This document shows, piece after piece, positions 11,441 through 23,646 of a DNA stretch of 64,000 nucleotides (positions are counted from its first letter, which is position 1; each line of letters begins with the position of its first letter). The stretch is from Streblospio benedicti (Eukaryota > Annelida > Polychaeta > Spionida > Spionidae). Both the position numbers and the translations under genes were made by a program. Below the pieces are notes generated by a model. The model was not told the origin of the DNA, made no database searches, and saw only the letters and a list, made by a program, of their open reading frames with translations. The stretch is from NCBI GenBank assembly GCA_019095985.1, contig CM032662.1, positions 6,742,693 through 6,806,692 on the forward strand, written 5' to 3'.

Positions 11441-13399
11441 AACTTGTGTAACAAGTATTGGTTGTTCACATATTTTTCGGTATACAAGAAAAACAGAGTT
11501 TACTCATTTCTGAATCCTACCACAGTAATAATGTATAGTTATCCAGAATCTATGTTTATCAACCTATATGTGGACATACAATACGAACCTTCGACTATTA
11601 TGATACCTTTGTTATTTACATGTTTATTTTTATTATGGGAATTTTCCTTGTCAACTTTACTGCAGAAAAATGAGTATTCGATCTTTTAACGTTTCTGACG
11701 TTATTTTCATTATTTACAATATGAACGCAAGATTTTTCGAGGAGCATAAGTTGTTTTAGTCTTGAGTCAAGAAACTCATCACCTGTTAAACCATGTTATT
11801 TTGTTCTCATTGCTTATTAAGGCTTCAATAATTCTATTTAATGTTTATAAAAGTATATAGTATGGAATGATTGGCTATAATTGGGGGTAATCAAATTTAA
11901 AATTTCGTTTGAATTATATCAGAAATGCAGCGCTCCCTAGCTAGACTAGAATCACGCGTGCTGTGCAAAACGTAAACAAGACGCCATGACGTTTGGTGAA
12001 ATATATTGTCGATTCAGGAATATTTTCTCCTTGCCTGCAGTTGTAAGGAAGCTTTTGTTACTTAGTTTGTAGGGATATATTAGGTTGTGAAATATAGTTT
12101 TAGCAGGAATAGCAACGGACGCTGGTTGATGGACATGAAAAGCAAAAACACAATATTTCTTGTATACCGAAATATATGTGAACGGCCAGTACAATATGTC
12201 GGTACTGTGACTGAAACAGTAAACGTTTAGATAATGATGCAGCCAGGAAAGTAAAGAGAAATAAATTGGTTAAAAGAGCGCATACACGCGCAATGTTGCT
12301 TAAAACTAAGCACCACTTTCGTTGTACACGTGTACAACAAACACTATAATGTGTGACGCGACAAGTTGTTTGTATCTCGCCAACAAATCACATGATCAAT
12401 AATCCCCGAACACTTTCAGCTTTTTTCCCTCCCTCACAACCGATTATAAACTCGACAAAATCGTAATTATTACCCACATAAGGTTACACACACAATTCAC
12501 GAACTAGATGCTATATTTTATTACCATTTACAGCCGTAACAACTATCAAATTTGTCGAAATGTAAAAACGACACACATTACACAGTAAACGTTAAAAACG
12601 TTTCACTACATAATTCATTACTTCTGATTTTTTATGTGAATCGATATTTTTCATTTAGACGAACCGCATATTATGTGGCAAATTTCATTCAATCAAATCG
12701 CTTAACGCCATGGTAATATATTTGATTCCAGATTTTGTCATACAAGTACAATATAAATTCAAGGAGTCTATATAAGGTGAATGAAAACCACATTTAAATA
12801 GCAAAAAGTGTATACATGTGATCCAACAGGTGCCCGGTTTTAGTATGTATTGTTTTCAGGCAAATGTAACGATGGTTGCCATTGGTGCATTAATTATCAT
12901 TAGACTGACACCCTAAAGACGCTTCATTTTCGGAACGCAATTTTAAGTCTGAATATTCGCTACTTTTGCGTGGGAGATAGGGAACTAGTATTCGTTTGTC
13001 AGACGAGAATGTAATATTTTAATATTTTAACCGGCCTGTAAGTATAAAAAGCTCACACGACATCTCATTATGTACTCAATATCATTGTAGTGTATATAGA
13101 AGAGAACTAGACGCTGTAGAAACCTGTAGGTGATCTCAATTTCCAATATTAGGGTATTGGGTGGGGACCGCGCTATCCATCCTGAATTTCGTCGTCAAAT
13201 GATTCCATAATATTCAGTCTGTTACTCTATATACAAGTGTTATCAATGGATCTGAATGTTAGAGCTCACGCAGTACGTGTTTGCAACTGTAGGTGGTCAA
13301 TTGGACCATATCTGTTGGTGGTAGGGAGACTAATACTAACAGATGATCTTTAAATAAAATAAAATCCACCATTTCATACATGCATGTAGTGTTTGAAAC

Positions 13400-13655
13400 T
13401 CGCAGGAAAAGAGCAGGGCCCTTAACTTTTAAAAGTTGGGGGCCCTGATCATAAGTTGAGGGCCCTGTTGTAATGTGTTTGAAATGTTTAAAAAAGAAAG
13501 TGGTTGCTTTTATAGACATGTATTTTAACATGATAAAAAGTATGTAATTCCCTGACTCACCAATATTCACCAAAAATAGTTGAGGGACAGCAGGGCCCTC
13601 AAGTCCTAAAAGTTGGGGGCTCAGGCCCCCCGGGCCCCCTACTATTTCAAACACT
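13400..13655. repeat. GC-rich palindromic repeat blocks
   Basis: GGGCCCT and AAAAGTTGGGGGC-type blocks occur several times in both orientations (about 13415-13475 and 13585-13645). The composition is unlike the surroundings. They are probably the ends of a small mobile element with an AT-rich centre. Confidence 0.5.
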
Positions 13656-13842
13656 GATGCATGCATAGATCTTGGTTGGCTTCTTGGCGTATGTCACTCG
13701 GCCTCTGTCCAGTTCACATTTGTTGCTGGTGGCCGCTTCATGATTTGAAACACTGATGTTCCTGGATAGCATGAAAGCTTGGTTGGCTTCTTTCCAATGT
13801 GGTCCTTGTTTGTTTGGCAGGTTCCAACTGAGCCAAAGGGTG

Positions 13843-14315
13843 CACACTAGCTATAGTTTTCAAACTAGTGGCCTGGTCACCAATGTAGCTCTCCAACTCG
13901 TTATAGCCGGACATCCCTTACACAACTTGAAACCTCCGATTTCGCTGTAAACAACACTGGCCTCGGTGGCTTGGCCCGGCCCTCAGTGGCATGGCAGACA
14001 CAGTGTCGCGCAAAAACTCTTATTTTGATCATATTCGTGCGTATTTTTATCTGAGCTACTGAGGACCATGCTGGTCACTTAGTTGCAGAAAATAGGATTT
14101 TTCCAAAAGCCTCAAGTTTATCGCCACCTGACACAGTGTTAATATTAACCGACTGGCTGCCACTTTATTTGTGGCGCACGCCGCCACCGTACAGTGTTAC
14201 TAGACGGTGGCGAGCCTAGGTTAAAAGCCTAGTTAAAAGGCGTGTCCCGTATAGAGGAGAGCTACACCTCTGCACGAAAAAGAACACACCTAGTTTGAAA
14301 ACTATAGCTAGTGTG
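13843..14315. mobile_element. Non-autonomous DNA transposon with 26-bp TIRs
   Basis: A 26-base sequence starting CACACTAGCTATAG at 13843-13868 is perfectly inverted at 14290-14315. Weaker similarity continues outward (CCAACTGAGCC on the left, its complement on the right), so the true ends may lie about 25 bases further out. No transposase is encoded. Interior words (GGCAGACACAGTGTCG, TACTAGACGGTGGCGA) resemble the SINE at 50487-50890. Confidence 0.7.
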
Positions 14316-14623
14316 ATCCCTCCACACCCCCGAGGCTCAGTTGGCTACCTAGCCTGCCTCTCGAGGTCCATGTACCAACACCACATGGCCTCCCTGCCAA
14401 TTGTCGTCAGCTAGTTGACGTTGGGCAGTACCATGTCTACCATGTAGATGTTGATGTCATGTGTAGCTTGGCTAGGAGCAGGTGAATAAATGAACGGCAT
14501 TAGTTTAAACAAATAATAATCTGAGTTCGGTTGATGGCAAAATTATCAAATTTGATGACTATCTCTCTTATAAGTAAATGCATGTAAAAACAGAAATTTG
14601 ATTTTATGAATTTTCAGGTGAAG

Positions 14624-14852
14624 ATGGTTCAGTATCCAAGGCATGCAGTTGTTGAGTTTCATCCAGATTGGGCAATAAAGTCCTGGCACTGTGTTCTCTG
14701 TGGTAGTCAATGTGACAGCCAGGAGCAGTTGAAAAGTCACCTACAAATTCATGAAATAAAAGATGTGATAGCAACCGTGATAACTACAGGAAATCTACAA
14801 AATGGTGCTGCAATAAATTTTAAGCATTCATTCATTACAGACAGCACAGCTG
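14624..14852 (+). CDS. 5' coding exon with shared N-terminal domain (plus locus)
   Basis: The exon opens at 14618 after the acceptor GAATTTTCAG; ATG is at 14624-14626 (AAGATGG context) and the donor GCTG/GTAAGG is in phase 1. About 76 residues start MVQYPRHAVVEF. They share with 9744-9990 the HAVVEF strand, DWA, WHC or YHC, the C-x2-C-x12-H-x3-H ligands (CVLC...HLQIH) and the following EIK. An earlier in-frame ATG (MNFQVK) lies before the acceptor and would need intron retention, so the ATG at 14624 is preferred. It is the only copy of this domain on the plus strand, so all ten downstream zinc-finger exons would have to share it. No known family is recognised. Confidence 0.87.
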
Positions 14853-14978
14853 GTAAGGGTTCTTAAAATAGATATCGCTCTAGTTTTGAAAAGCTAAACA
14901 ATTTTGCTTTACATGTTTTATGGTTATTGTTGACTCATAGTTTTATTGTTAAACTGATCATATTTACTTTTTTTTAAG

Positions 14979-15164
14979 ATGTATCAATATCAACTGGCGA
15001 TGTTGCTGCTCATGTGAAAAAAGAAATCAATGACTCAGATGATTATATGCCTTTGGAAGAAGTCGAATCAGATAATGAATCATTTGGAGCAAAACTTGAA
15101 CCTAATGATGATGATTCTGAAATACCAGAATTCAAGATTGAAGCAGTGCACTCAGATGATAATG
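14979..15164 (+). CDS. Acidic linker exon of the plus locus
   Basis: This is a symmetrical phase 1-1 exon of 186 bases, acceptor TTTTTTTTAAG, donor AATG/GTGAGG. It encodes about 62 residues, DVSISTGDVAAHVKKE... to ...HSDDNG. It is very acidic (DSDD, NDDDSE, SDDN) and has VKKE and FKIE, which fit the sumoylation consensus. No finger is present. It corresponds in place and phase to 8247-8405 on the other strand. It probably gives a flexible, modifiable spacer between the N-terminal domain and whichever zinc-finger array is joined. The function is inferred from composition only. Confidence 0.75.
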
Positions 15165-15784
15165 GTGAGGATTCGATTTATTCCTTTAATTTATTTGACA
15201 TGTACTGAGAGTATATAATACTGTGTAGTTGGTATGTAGCATATGGTTTCATTTCTCTATTTTAAGAAATAAAGAAATAAAAATAGAGAAAAGTACTGAG
15301 AGTAAAACCTATTGTGTAAGCTTCCAGTATTGCATTTGTTCTGTGAGCTTTTTGTAATCACGTGTATTTTGCGCGGTCATCAAACTAGGAAGGGAAAGTA
15401 ATGTGTACGTGTTACCAGGCATTAGGGAGGCCAGAATAGTGACTTTGGTATGTCACAAAAGAGTTACATGTTGTTGAAAAGAGAAAAATCTTTAACTAAA
15501 AACATCTAACAAAAGTTGCTTTATGACAGGTTTTTATATTTTTTTTCATCGTCTGAAACTTTACTGTTGGATATCCTTATACAGCTTACACAACCCTGGT
15601 TTGTCACACGGATCACCAATTCCAAAATTGTTCTTAACACCTATTGAATGTGACTTATTTTTGGGAGATAGATCTTGCTACAAGAATATCAGTTCTTTTA
15701 TCAGGTGTGCTGTTGACAGTTATATTTCTTTGCAAACTTTGTGGAAAATGTTCTACATGCACAAGTATAGATGTTGTTTTACAG
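15165..15784 (+). other. Intron before zinc-finger exon a
   Basis: Donor GTGAGG to acceptor TTTTACAG. It contains a small hairpin (TCTCTATTTT at 15254, AAAATAGAGA at 15280). The open frame that extends into it from the exon is intronic. Confidence 0.6.
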
Positions 15785-16749
15785 GGGAGGCGAACTTACT
15801 TGAAGACTTGGGGAATGTTGGATCTGAGGATGGTCAAGGCAAAGTTGGTCATGATAAAGATAGAGCAGTTGTAATTGCAGGCAGTAAGCAGAACAAAGAA
15901 ATCGATAGCGAGCTTAGTGATGACATCGTGCATGCTCTTTCTGTAGTCTACACAGCAAAGATTTACCTGTGTGATGTCTGTAATAAGGAATATACACATC
16001 TAGCTAGTCTAAAGAGACATCAGCGCACGCACACAGGACAGTTTTTTGAATGTCCAACATGTGCTAAACAGTATTTAAGCAAAACAGACTTGAGATTTCA
16101 CTGCGAACGCACACATCTAGGTGTAACGCATTCTTGTAAGGAATGTGGTAAAACCTATGCCACAAAACACGGTCTCAAGAACCATGAAAAGAACCATGCA
16201 GGGATCTTCAGCTATGTTTGCAGCACATGTGGTCGCGGGTTCAACTACAAGACAGAATTTGATCACCATACGGCGCAGCATCTTGGAACCAAGATATACT
16301 CTTGTACTCAGTGTTTGAAATCATACACGCACATATCGCATTTGCGCTGTCATGAAAAAATTTGTGGCAAACCTCGTGAATGTTTCATGTGTGATCAGTG
16401 TAGCAAGACCTTCAAAAGTAAAATATATCTCGATATCCACATGAAAAACATCCATTTGAACTCTGGCACGTATCAATGCTCAAGATGCGGCAAGATATTC
16501 AACTGTCGCGCTGCGCTCTACAACCATTCCAAGTTGCATTGCAATCCTGTAGAAAGCAGTGAATCACAGGAATTGATAAAGTGTGATCAATGTAGCAAGA
16601 CGTTTAAAAGTGAGCGATCACGCTCTATCCACATGAAAAACATTCATTTGAACCCTGGCAGTTTTCAATGCTCAAAATGTACTAAGATATTCAACACTAG
16701 AGCAGGCCTCTACACTCATTCGAAGTCCCCTTGCGAGGGGCTGCAGTAA
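15785..16749 (+). CDS. C2H2 zinc-finger terminal exon a, 9 fingers
   Basis: It opens behind TGTTTTACAG in phase 1 (G/GEANLLEDLGNVG...) and ends with TAA at 16747-16749; about 320 codons. The first 58 or so residues are polar and contain no Met, so it cannot start on its own. Nine fingers follow: YLCDVC, FECPTC, HSCKEC, YVCSTC, YSCTQC (C2HC), FMCDQC, YQCSRC, IKCDQC and FQCSKC (ending in Cys, C2HC). Fingers 6-7 and 8-9 are an internal tandem duplication: both pairs start CDQCSKTFKS, with HMKNIHLN in the joint. It is the first zinc-finger exon after the shared plus-strand exons. It resembles exon i (same order, FNYK-EFD in the fourth finger). It is probably a nuclear DNA-binding isoform. Confidence 0.9.
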
Positions 16750-18587
16750 TGTTTATCGGTCTACAAAGTACCAATTTATCATTTCTGTGGCCTAGACTTT
16801 TGGAAGTGTTGTTCGTCAAACATTATTCACCGCTCTTCTAAGGCATAGGTCAGTAAGCTCACAGAACAAAAGTTTGTGATCGGAGCTCACAGGATAGGTT
16901 GAACTCTGAAATGTGTCAGCTAATGTTCAATAAAAGTTACAACATACTAAAGCATCTGTATCAAAGATACATGTTCAAAATGTGTTACAATTGTTTCCTT
17001 TTTTTTACTGTATATCAAATTTATCTAAAACGTAAAGAAATAAAAAAAGTTAAATTTTATATAATTTTGATTTATAAGTAAATTATAAATAATTAATCTA
17101 CCTCATGAGGTTGATATGAAATAGAGAAACTCAAATTTTCATTTATTTTATGTATATCAGGAATAGCTCTTATCTAGGCTATTCCTGTGCATATCAAATA
17201 GGTTCATTCTCGAATCTTATGTATTTCTTTCCATTTGTAAAATTACGATACAAAATCGAAAATTTTATATTTGTTTACGTCATATTTAAATGTTAGGGCC
17301 CTAATTACTAATAAATTTTCTATTATAATCCAATGACATTGTAAAACATGGTATTTCTGTTTTTATTTTTAAGATGACTATAATGTGACAGAATTTAAAT
17401 ATATAGTAAACAGAATTTATCTTTATTCTAAATATGATCAGCAAACAAAAAGAAGCTGATAAAGTAGTACTTTCTTTAGACACTTCAACAACAAGGCTAT
17501 TGGGAGAATGTGTAGTTATTAGTGTACGGCAGCTTTGCTATATAGTGAGAGTTTTTCAAACCTGTAACTTATTCATGCTATATATGATTAAAATGAAATA
17601 GTGCGATTAAGTTGAACCCATGATAGAACCACCTGTGATCAGGCTAGACATTCTTGAAAATACTCAACAAAAAGCTCAATGGGCTTTAATTTTTGCGCAA
17701 TTTATTTATTAAAGAGATCAATAAAGTTGACTGGTCACCTTATCCTGAGGAGTCAATGCGTGACATTGTATTTTCACTTTAAAAATATTTTGTGCTGCAT
17801 GGATGTCCTGATCTATTTTTGACCTAAAGTCCAATATTTGCAAAATTAGAAAAAAAAAAAGATAATCAAATGGAAGAAGTTACTGCTCAAGAACATAGAT
17901 CAACCAAAAAGCAAGTGAAGATGATAAGTGCTGCTGATAAGGAAGAATTGTGCGGAAAAAGTGTGCTTGGAGACTGCAGCCCTCAAGCATCTGCTCAACA
18001 CGTGTTCTATTTAGTATCAGCTCACTTCGGCTTGAGGAGTCGTCAGGAAGCTCAGTTTCAAACATTCTAAATTCGGTGATAGCAATGCAGAAGATTCCTA
18101 GAATATATTCCAACAATTTCCTGTATTTCTAAAGCACACAAATCTAGTATAGTGTTGTAGATGTTATGATTATTTTTTTTATGCACAATATGTTATTGTT
18201 TATCCTTTTTAAACTGTTTTGTTACCTGTACCGGTATATTGTTCACATGTTGTTATGTTTCATTTATATCATTATAGATAAATCTTTTTTATGCATTTAT
18301 TTCCAGTCAGGATGTATTATCATATTAAAGTTCTGATGTTAAGAAAAAAATGTTATTATTTACATATTAGTGATTAATGTACTGAGACGTCGTGAACAAG
18401 TTATTGGCAGTACTCAAGTTATTGGCAATATTCATTCATACAATTGTCTCCAAGGTAGCATGTTTTACTTTATGAACTGAACGTAGTGGACAGGATAAAT
18501 AGATGTTGCTGCAATAAGAGTTAACTTTATGGTTGAAAATCTTTGGCATTAGCCGTCCAATCATCTGAAGTATTTATTTGATTGCAG
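16750..18587 (+). other. 3'UTR of exon a and intron before exon b
   Basis: AT-rich; apart from the poly(A) signal no exon or recognised element is supported. Confidence 0.5.
16929..16934 (+). promoter_or_regulatory. Poly(A) signal of exon a
   Basis: AATAAA 180 bases after the stop, consistent with a terminal exon. Confidence 0.6.
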
Positions 18588-19354
18588 AGAACAGTGATTC
18601 TCTTGAGATGCTGGAAGATTTGCCATATGAGATTATAAGACACCGTTTTAATGACATGGCCTCAACAGATATTGAAGGTGCTTGTAACTCGATTATGATA
18701 CTCAAAGATGTCCAAACTAACCTGTTTCATTGTTCGAAGTGCACAGTCAAAAGCAAATGGAAACATTCTATTAGAAGACACATTTTATGTAAACATAAAG
18801 ATAACGTACGATGCGCAGATTGCCATCAAATCTTTTCATCGAAGAAGCTTCTAAAAGAACATCGTTTACTGGACCACAGTGAAAATTACAAATGTGATAA
18901 ATGCTGCAAAACATTCTCTGTTAAATCGTGTCTCCGGGTCCATCAAAAAGTGAAGCATCAGAAGGGGTCAAATATAAATTGTGGTATGGAAGGTTGTTCA
19001 AAAGTTTTTGTCAGCAACGCTCAATACCAAGATCATATTGACAGTCACCACAAAACGAAAAGACATACATGTACATGTGATATTTGCAACTCTGCCTTTA
19101 CCTACCGATGTAATTTAACTAAACATTTAAAAACATGTGCTACGAAAGATCAGAAGTTTATAATGAACAAGCCAGAAAGATACATGTGTGAATTGTGCTC
19201 TTGTATTTTGAAAAATAAAGAAGCATATAATGATCATTTGAAAGGAAAGCACAAAAATGGACCATGTTATCAGTGTCCTTGTGGAAAACAGTTTTTTCAC
19301 AGAGCTTCATATTATAGACACAAACAGACATGTGTAGGACTAAAGTTTGACTAA
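18588..19354 (+). CDS. C2H2 zinc-finger terminal exon b, 7 fingers
   Basis: It starts after TTTGATTGCAG in phase 1 (ENSDSLEMLEDLPYE...) and stops with TAA at 19352-19354; about 255 codons. After about 45 finger-free residues there are seven fingers: FHCSKC, VRCADC, YKCDKC, a long-spaced INCGMEGC (C-x4-C), CTCDIC (C2HC), YMCELC and a last YQCPC in which the two Cys are separated by a single residue (C-x-C) and the last ligand is Cys. Exon d ends with the same rare finger type. AATAAA follows at once. Like the others it lacks a start codon at its acceptor. Confidence 0.88.
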
Positions 19355-20131
19355 TCTGAATATTGCATCAATTGAAAAGGTGCACTAGTTTTCTAATAAA
19401 GATAAAAAAGCATCTGATTTTGTTGTTGGTTTTCAAAATAAATTGGAAATAATGTGTGACTTTGTTCTGTCTTTGTAGTCACAAATATATTTTGTAAGAG
19501 TACATTTTTATTTTGAAGATTATTTACTCAATTCCAAATGCAAATTGAATGTTTCATCATCTACAACTAAAACTTGTGCAAAATAACTACATTCTTATTT
19601 CAATGCTGCAACATATCCATATCATGTCTATTCGAAATACTTTAAATTCAGTATTTGCGGAGTGGATACCTTGTAGACACTTATTCATCCTTCCTTTGAA
19701 ATTTCCTTACTATTTTCTTAAAATTCATTGCATTTTTACTGTCATTTTCAATGATGTAGTCATGGTAAAATGTCTTTTAATATGGCAAAAGATATTTTGA
19801 GGAAATTTAGTACTACACTTGAAATCATCCTGCAATCTGCATGAAAGTTTCATAACTATCAGGCAAGTGTTTTGTTTATTTTCCACTATGGCCATACAGT
19901 AGATTTCAGACCTCTTTACAACCTCATTTTAACATGATAAAGTGCTTTGAGTATTAAATGTGGCCTCTGTTCTTTATGGAACTTTCATGTATACTGCATA
20001 AGTATATACTTGTAAAATTTCATGCAACTGGTGACTACATATCCAAAATCAAGGCTATCATTATTGAAATTGACGGTAAGAAAGTATCTATGATTGTTGT
20101 AACTTGGACTTATTGGTGCTGTCTTTTGCAG
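19355..20131 (+). other. 3'UTR of exon b and intron before exon c
   Basis: No further exon is supported. A second AATAAA lies near 19438. Confidence 0.5.
19395..19400 (+). promoter_or_regulatory. Poly(A) signal of exon b
   Basis: AATAAA 41 bases after the stop of exon b. Confidence 0.65.
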
Positions 20132-21603
20132 GTGATTTGAAGGGGAACGGAAAATTTGGCACCAATATGTCCCAGTCACATCAACGCGCAAAAGCAGACC
20201 AGTTTGAAAAGTTAAAAAGATATAAGCTTCAAAGAAATAAACCTCCAACCATAAATGGCTTTAGAAACAACAAAGACAAAGTGAACTGCTCATTCTTCAA
20301 GTGTACATGTAATCCATGCCTCGATTGTAAATGTCCAGATAGAAAAAGACATGATTCGAAATTCGCCACACAAAGTGCTACTTTCAAAAATGACGCTGAT
20401 GCTGTTGCTTTTTTAGCAAATTTTCACATGAATAAGAATGGAAAGGTTGCGTTGCCAGTTAACCAAGTTTATAGGTCAGCAACTTCTAGAGTAGCATACC
20501 CGAGATGCCTTGCTAAAACAGTGGTAACGCTTGTCCACGACCAGCCTATATTCAGGAACACTGCTGATATAAACAGTACCACTTGCCTTTGTAATCAATG
20601 TCAAATGCCCTTTCACTGCTATCAAACAATGATGTGGCATATGAAGAATGTTCATTCAGAAGAGCACTTTAAGTGTAGATTTTGTCAGCAAGAATTCACA
20701 AATGCCTTCGATATGGATAGCCATATTACCTTCACTCATTTCAAATCCGTTTTGAATTCGAAAGCAACATCAGTTGCTACAAGTCGTAAACGTGTTAAGA
20801 GAAAGGCTAGTTCAGATCTTCAGGAAATGCATTTAGAAAGAAAAATGCCTTCTCTAGCCGTGAGACTTCCGAACAAAAATGTAGTTCATAGTGAGGCCAA
20901 TTTGAATATGAAGAAAGAAGACACTCCTAAGGAAACAACTGATACAGCTTCAGTAGTAATAAATGATCAAGAAAGGAATTCACTAATTAATGGCAATAAA
21001 TATGTATGCTCTACGTGTGGCAAAAGCTACAAATTGAAAAATCGTCATTTGAGCCACATGAATTATGCCCATGGGACTATTTTGCATCATTGTCATTTTT
21101 GTGTTGAAAGCTTCCTGACTAATATCGAACTTCAAGCTCATCTGAACTCTCACACAGCAAAAGAATTCAAATGTGGGATTTGTCAAAAAGATTTCTCTAC
21201 AGAAGCAGACTTAAAACATCATGAAAAGTCACTTTGTCGTAGCAAATTGGAAACCGCACTCAAACTCAAAACAGATGTTTCCAAAATTACTGATGATAAA
21301 ATGCAGTCAGCCGTAGGTAAACTGGAGGTTGAATTCAAATCCATAAAGAAAGATGAGATTGTTTTCAACAGCACCGCCACAAAACGCTGTAGGAAAAGCC
21401 TTAAGCACAATAATTTCAAATGCTCCAAGTGTCCAAAAATGTGTTCAAGTCGCAAGCAATTAAAGAAACATGAAGATCTTGAACATGCTGAGTTTATACC
21501 ATTTAAATGTCGCCGATGTGGGTCATCTTATGCATCTTTTATGGAGCTTCATTTGCATGTTGCAAATGTTCATCAAGAGGTTCATGAAAAAAAAGAAAAG
21601 TGA
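20132..21603 (+). CDS. C2H2 zinc-finger terminal exon c, divergent
   Basis: It opens after GTCTTTTGCAG in phase 1 (GDLKGNGKFGTNMSQ...) and ends with TGA at 21601-21603; about 490 codons. It is the most divergent member. Near residue 60 it has a Cys-rich piece (CTCNPCLDCKCP) that is not a C2H2 finger. Fingers then come in three spaced groups: CLCNQC and FKCRFC near residue 155; YVCSTC, HHCHFC and FKCGIC (C2HC) near 300-375; FKCSKC and FKCRRC at the C-terminus. Long basic linkers separate the groups (KRVKRKASS is a possible nuclear localisation signal). A Met at codon 13 could in principle start translation, but the acceptor and phase argue for splicing from 15164. Confidence 0.85.
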
Positions 21604-22584
21604 TTGCAACAATGCATAGACTTAATATTAACAGAGACGACTCAAATAATTCATGTACAGTGTACTAACCCATCGGAATATTGGAAATGTGATAAATTGA
21701 AGCCATCAAGGACTGTGTTCAACTCTCAAGTATTGAAAGTTAAAAAAAAAGATTGTAGAATTTCGATGTAATATTGATATTGAAATTATTGTTTTGATCA
21801 AACAAACGTTCAAGTGGTAAATTCTTGTTGTAAAAATTCTAAGTTCTTCATGTATACTTTGAAATTTATGCTTGAATGAGATGTTTTAACAAACGCAATG
21901 CTGTTGCGTTGAAGTGTTACAGATTGATATAGTTATTATATTATATTTTTAAGAAGAAAAGATAAAATATTTATAAAATAATATATGGAATTTAAATATT
22001 CATATATCTCAGATAGGGCAATGATGTCAATGAATTTTGATAGTTTTTCCTGTCTCAAAAATTGATGTTTTGCTTCTGTTTAGTTAAGATGTACATCAAA
22101 GCCCACAAGACCTACTTATATATTTATGTTTGTAATTTATATTTTTATTAATTGTTTGTGATGTTGGAAACAGTATTTTGTCACTGGAAGACTTATTATT
22201 GTATTTACGAAGATTGTTGTATTGTATGTTCATGCTATGATCACCCACCAATGTTTGTTGATATTATATTTATGCTGATTATTTCCTGTATTAAGACTTC
22301 ATAAAAATGTATTATGTCGGTGCTACACTGTTGATTCTCAAATTATTCATTTTGGATTCTGATTGATGTTTTTTACAATCAGTATCATAAGTGAAAATGA
22401 AACGTATGATGTGATTATTTATTTGATTGACTTACCTTTGTATATTTCAATTATATCATGATTTTTGCTCTTATATTGTACGTTGTGAAATGATCTATTT
22501 TTCTATTCTATAAATTCTATGATTATTTATTCTATATCTATATTTGGAAACTACTGCCAGTTTGTTCTTCATGTTGTATGTGTC

Positions 22585-22590
22585 AATAAA
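22585..22590 (+). promoter_or_regulatory. Poly(A) signal of exon c
   Basis: AATAAA about 980 bases after the stop; the 3'UTR would be long and AT-rich. Confidence 0.4.
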
Positions 22591-23110
22591 CATGGATTAC
22601 ACAATTCAAACCTAGTCATTTGTTTTATTTTCAATTACATACAGTTTAGTTTCATTTCCTTATTTAGTGAATCTTGTGTATATTGGATACCAGGTGTAAC
22701 AAATTTCGATCATGTTAAAATCTAGGCCATAAAAATTGCAATGTAATAATTACATGGTCATGTATGCCTATCTAAAGTGATAATTTTAATATAAGAGCCT
22801 ATGGGTGTTTGGACGGATGTATCCTGTAAATACTTTTATACTTTAAGTGTGTGGCACGGCATTGAATTCACGCCCCGACAATTTGACATATATTCATATC
22901 TTTATAGGTAATATTGGTAGATAGAGTAATTGATTAAACCAGTTGCAAACCGTTTGCAACTGGCGGTCCCTAACACGTAAATCCTGCCGCGATGCCAAAA
23001 AAAAACAATCTTGCGATATATTTTGGAGAAAGGGTTTATGCACTATCATCATCATGCACCATCATCGCCCTATGTGTAATTTGATAGACACTGACAATTT
23101 CGGATTATCT

Positions 23111-23531
23111 ATATGATACACCACGCCGTAACCTGGGTTACCGTGATACCCCGGCCCGTGAAAATAATAAAAAATTCATTTTTGAGCTAATTAATTATTT
23201 TTTTCAACATCAATACTCGGCATACCGTGATGACTGGTAGGCTGCTGTGGTATCAAATTTTGTTAACATTCATGAGTAAAATGTTTAAGTTTTGTCACAA
23301 TAAAAACATCTTATTTATTCTTAATTTATTAAAACTCGATTTCCAACCTAGTACGTTGTGACAAAACGAAAATGCACATCGCCGTCATTCTTTTGGTGGT
23401 CTGCCTTTTAGCAACGACCGATATACGGAAATATCACGGGAGAAACGGGGCATCACGACATGCCGGGGTTTGCATTTCACGGCACCCCGGGGCATCATAT
23501 GGACCCCGGGTTACGGCGTGGTGCATCATAT
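23111..23531. mobile_element. Short non-autonomous DNA transposon
   Basis: Left end ATATGATACACCACGCCGTA and right end CGGCGTGGTGCATCATAT are inverted copies; similarity continues inward through ACC-GGGTTAC and CCCCGG for about 60 bases. The GC-rich ends flank an AT-rich centre. No protein is encoded and the superfamily is not determined. Confidence 0.7.
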
Positions 23532-23646
23532 GTAAAAAAAAAAAAAATTTTGCAACTTCCACATGTATGCTTAAAAAACTTTAATTTGAAATTTCGACAA
23601 TTAAATCCTCACATTTTTAATGCTAGAGCAATACATTAATTTCCAG

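Larger units (their letters stand above)
9991..14617. promoter_or_regulatory. Divergent intergenic region, probable promoters of both loci
   Basis: The two loci are head to head here. Both 5' coding exons have an acceptor just before the ATG, so each has at least one untranslated exon inside this 4.6 kb; I cannot place them. The region holds a 126-base direct repeat, an inverted repeat, an AAACCC hairpin, GC-rich palindromic blocks and a TIR element (13843-14315). No TATA box or CpG-rich promoter can be assigned with confidence. Confidence 0.45.
21604..23646 (+). other. 3'UTR of exon c and intron before the cassette exon
   Basis: No coding exon is seen. It contains a 25-base palindrome (22939-22963, CCAGTTGCAAAC and its complement) and a TIR element at 23111-23531. 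Confidence 0.5.

Noticed and set aside
13259-13666. Minus-strand open frame of 135 codons rich in Gly, Pro and Leu
   Set aside because: It is the translation of the GC-rich palindromic repeat blocks, not a protein.
17870-18070. Open frame MEEVTAQEHRSTKK... before exon b, considered as a private first exon
   Set aside because: No donor in a suitable phase was found and there is no similarity to either N-terminal exon.
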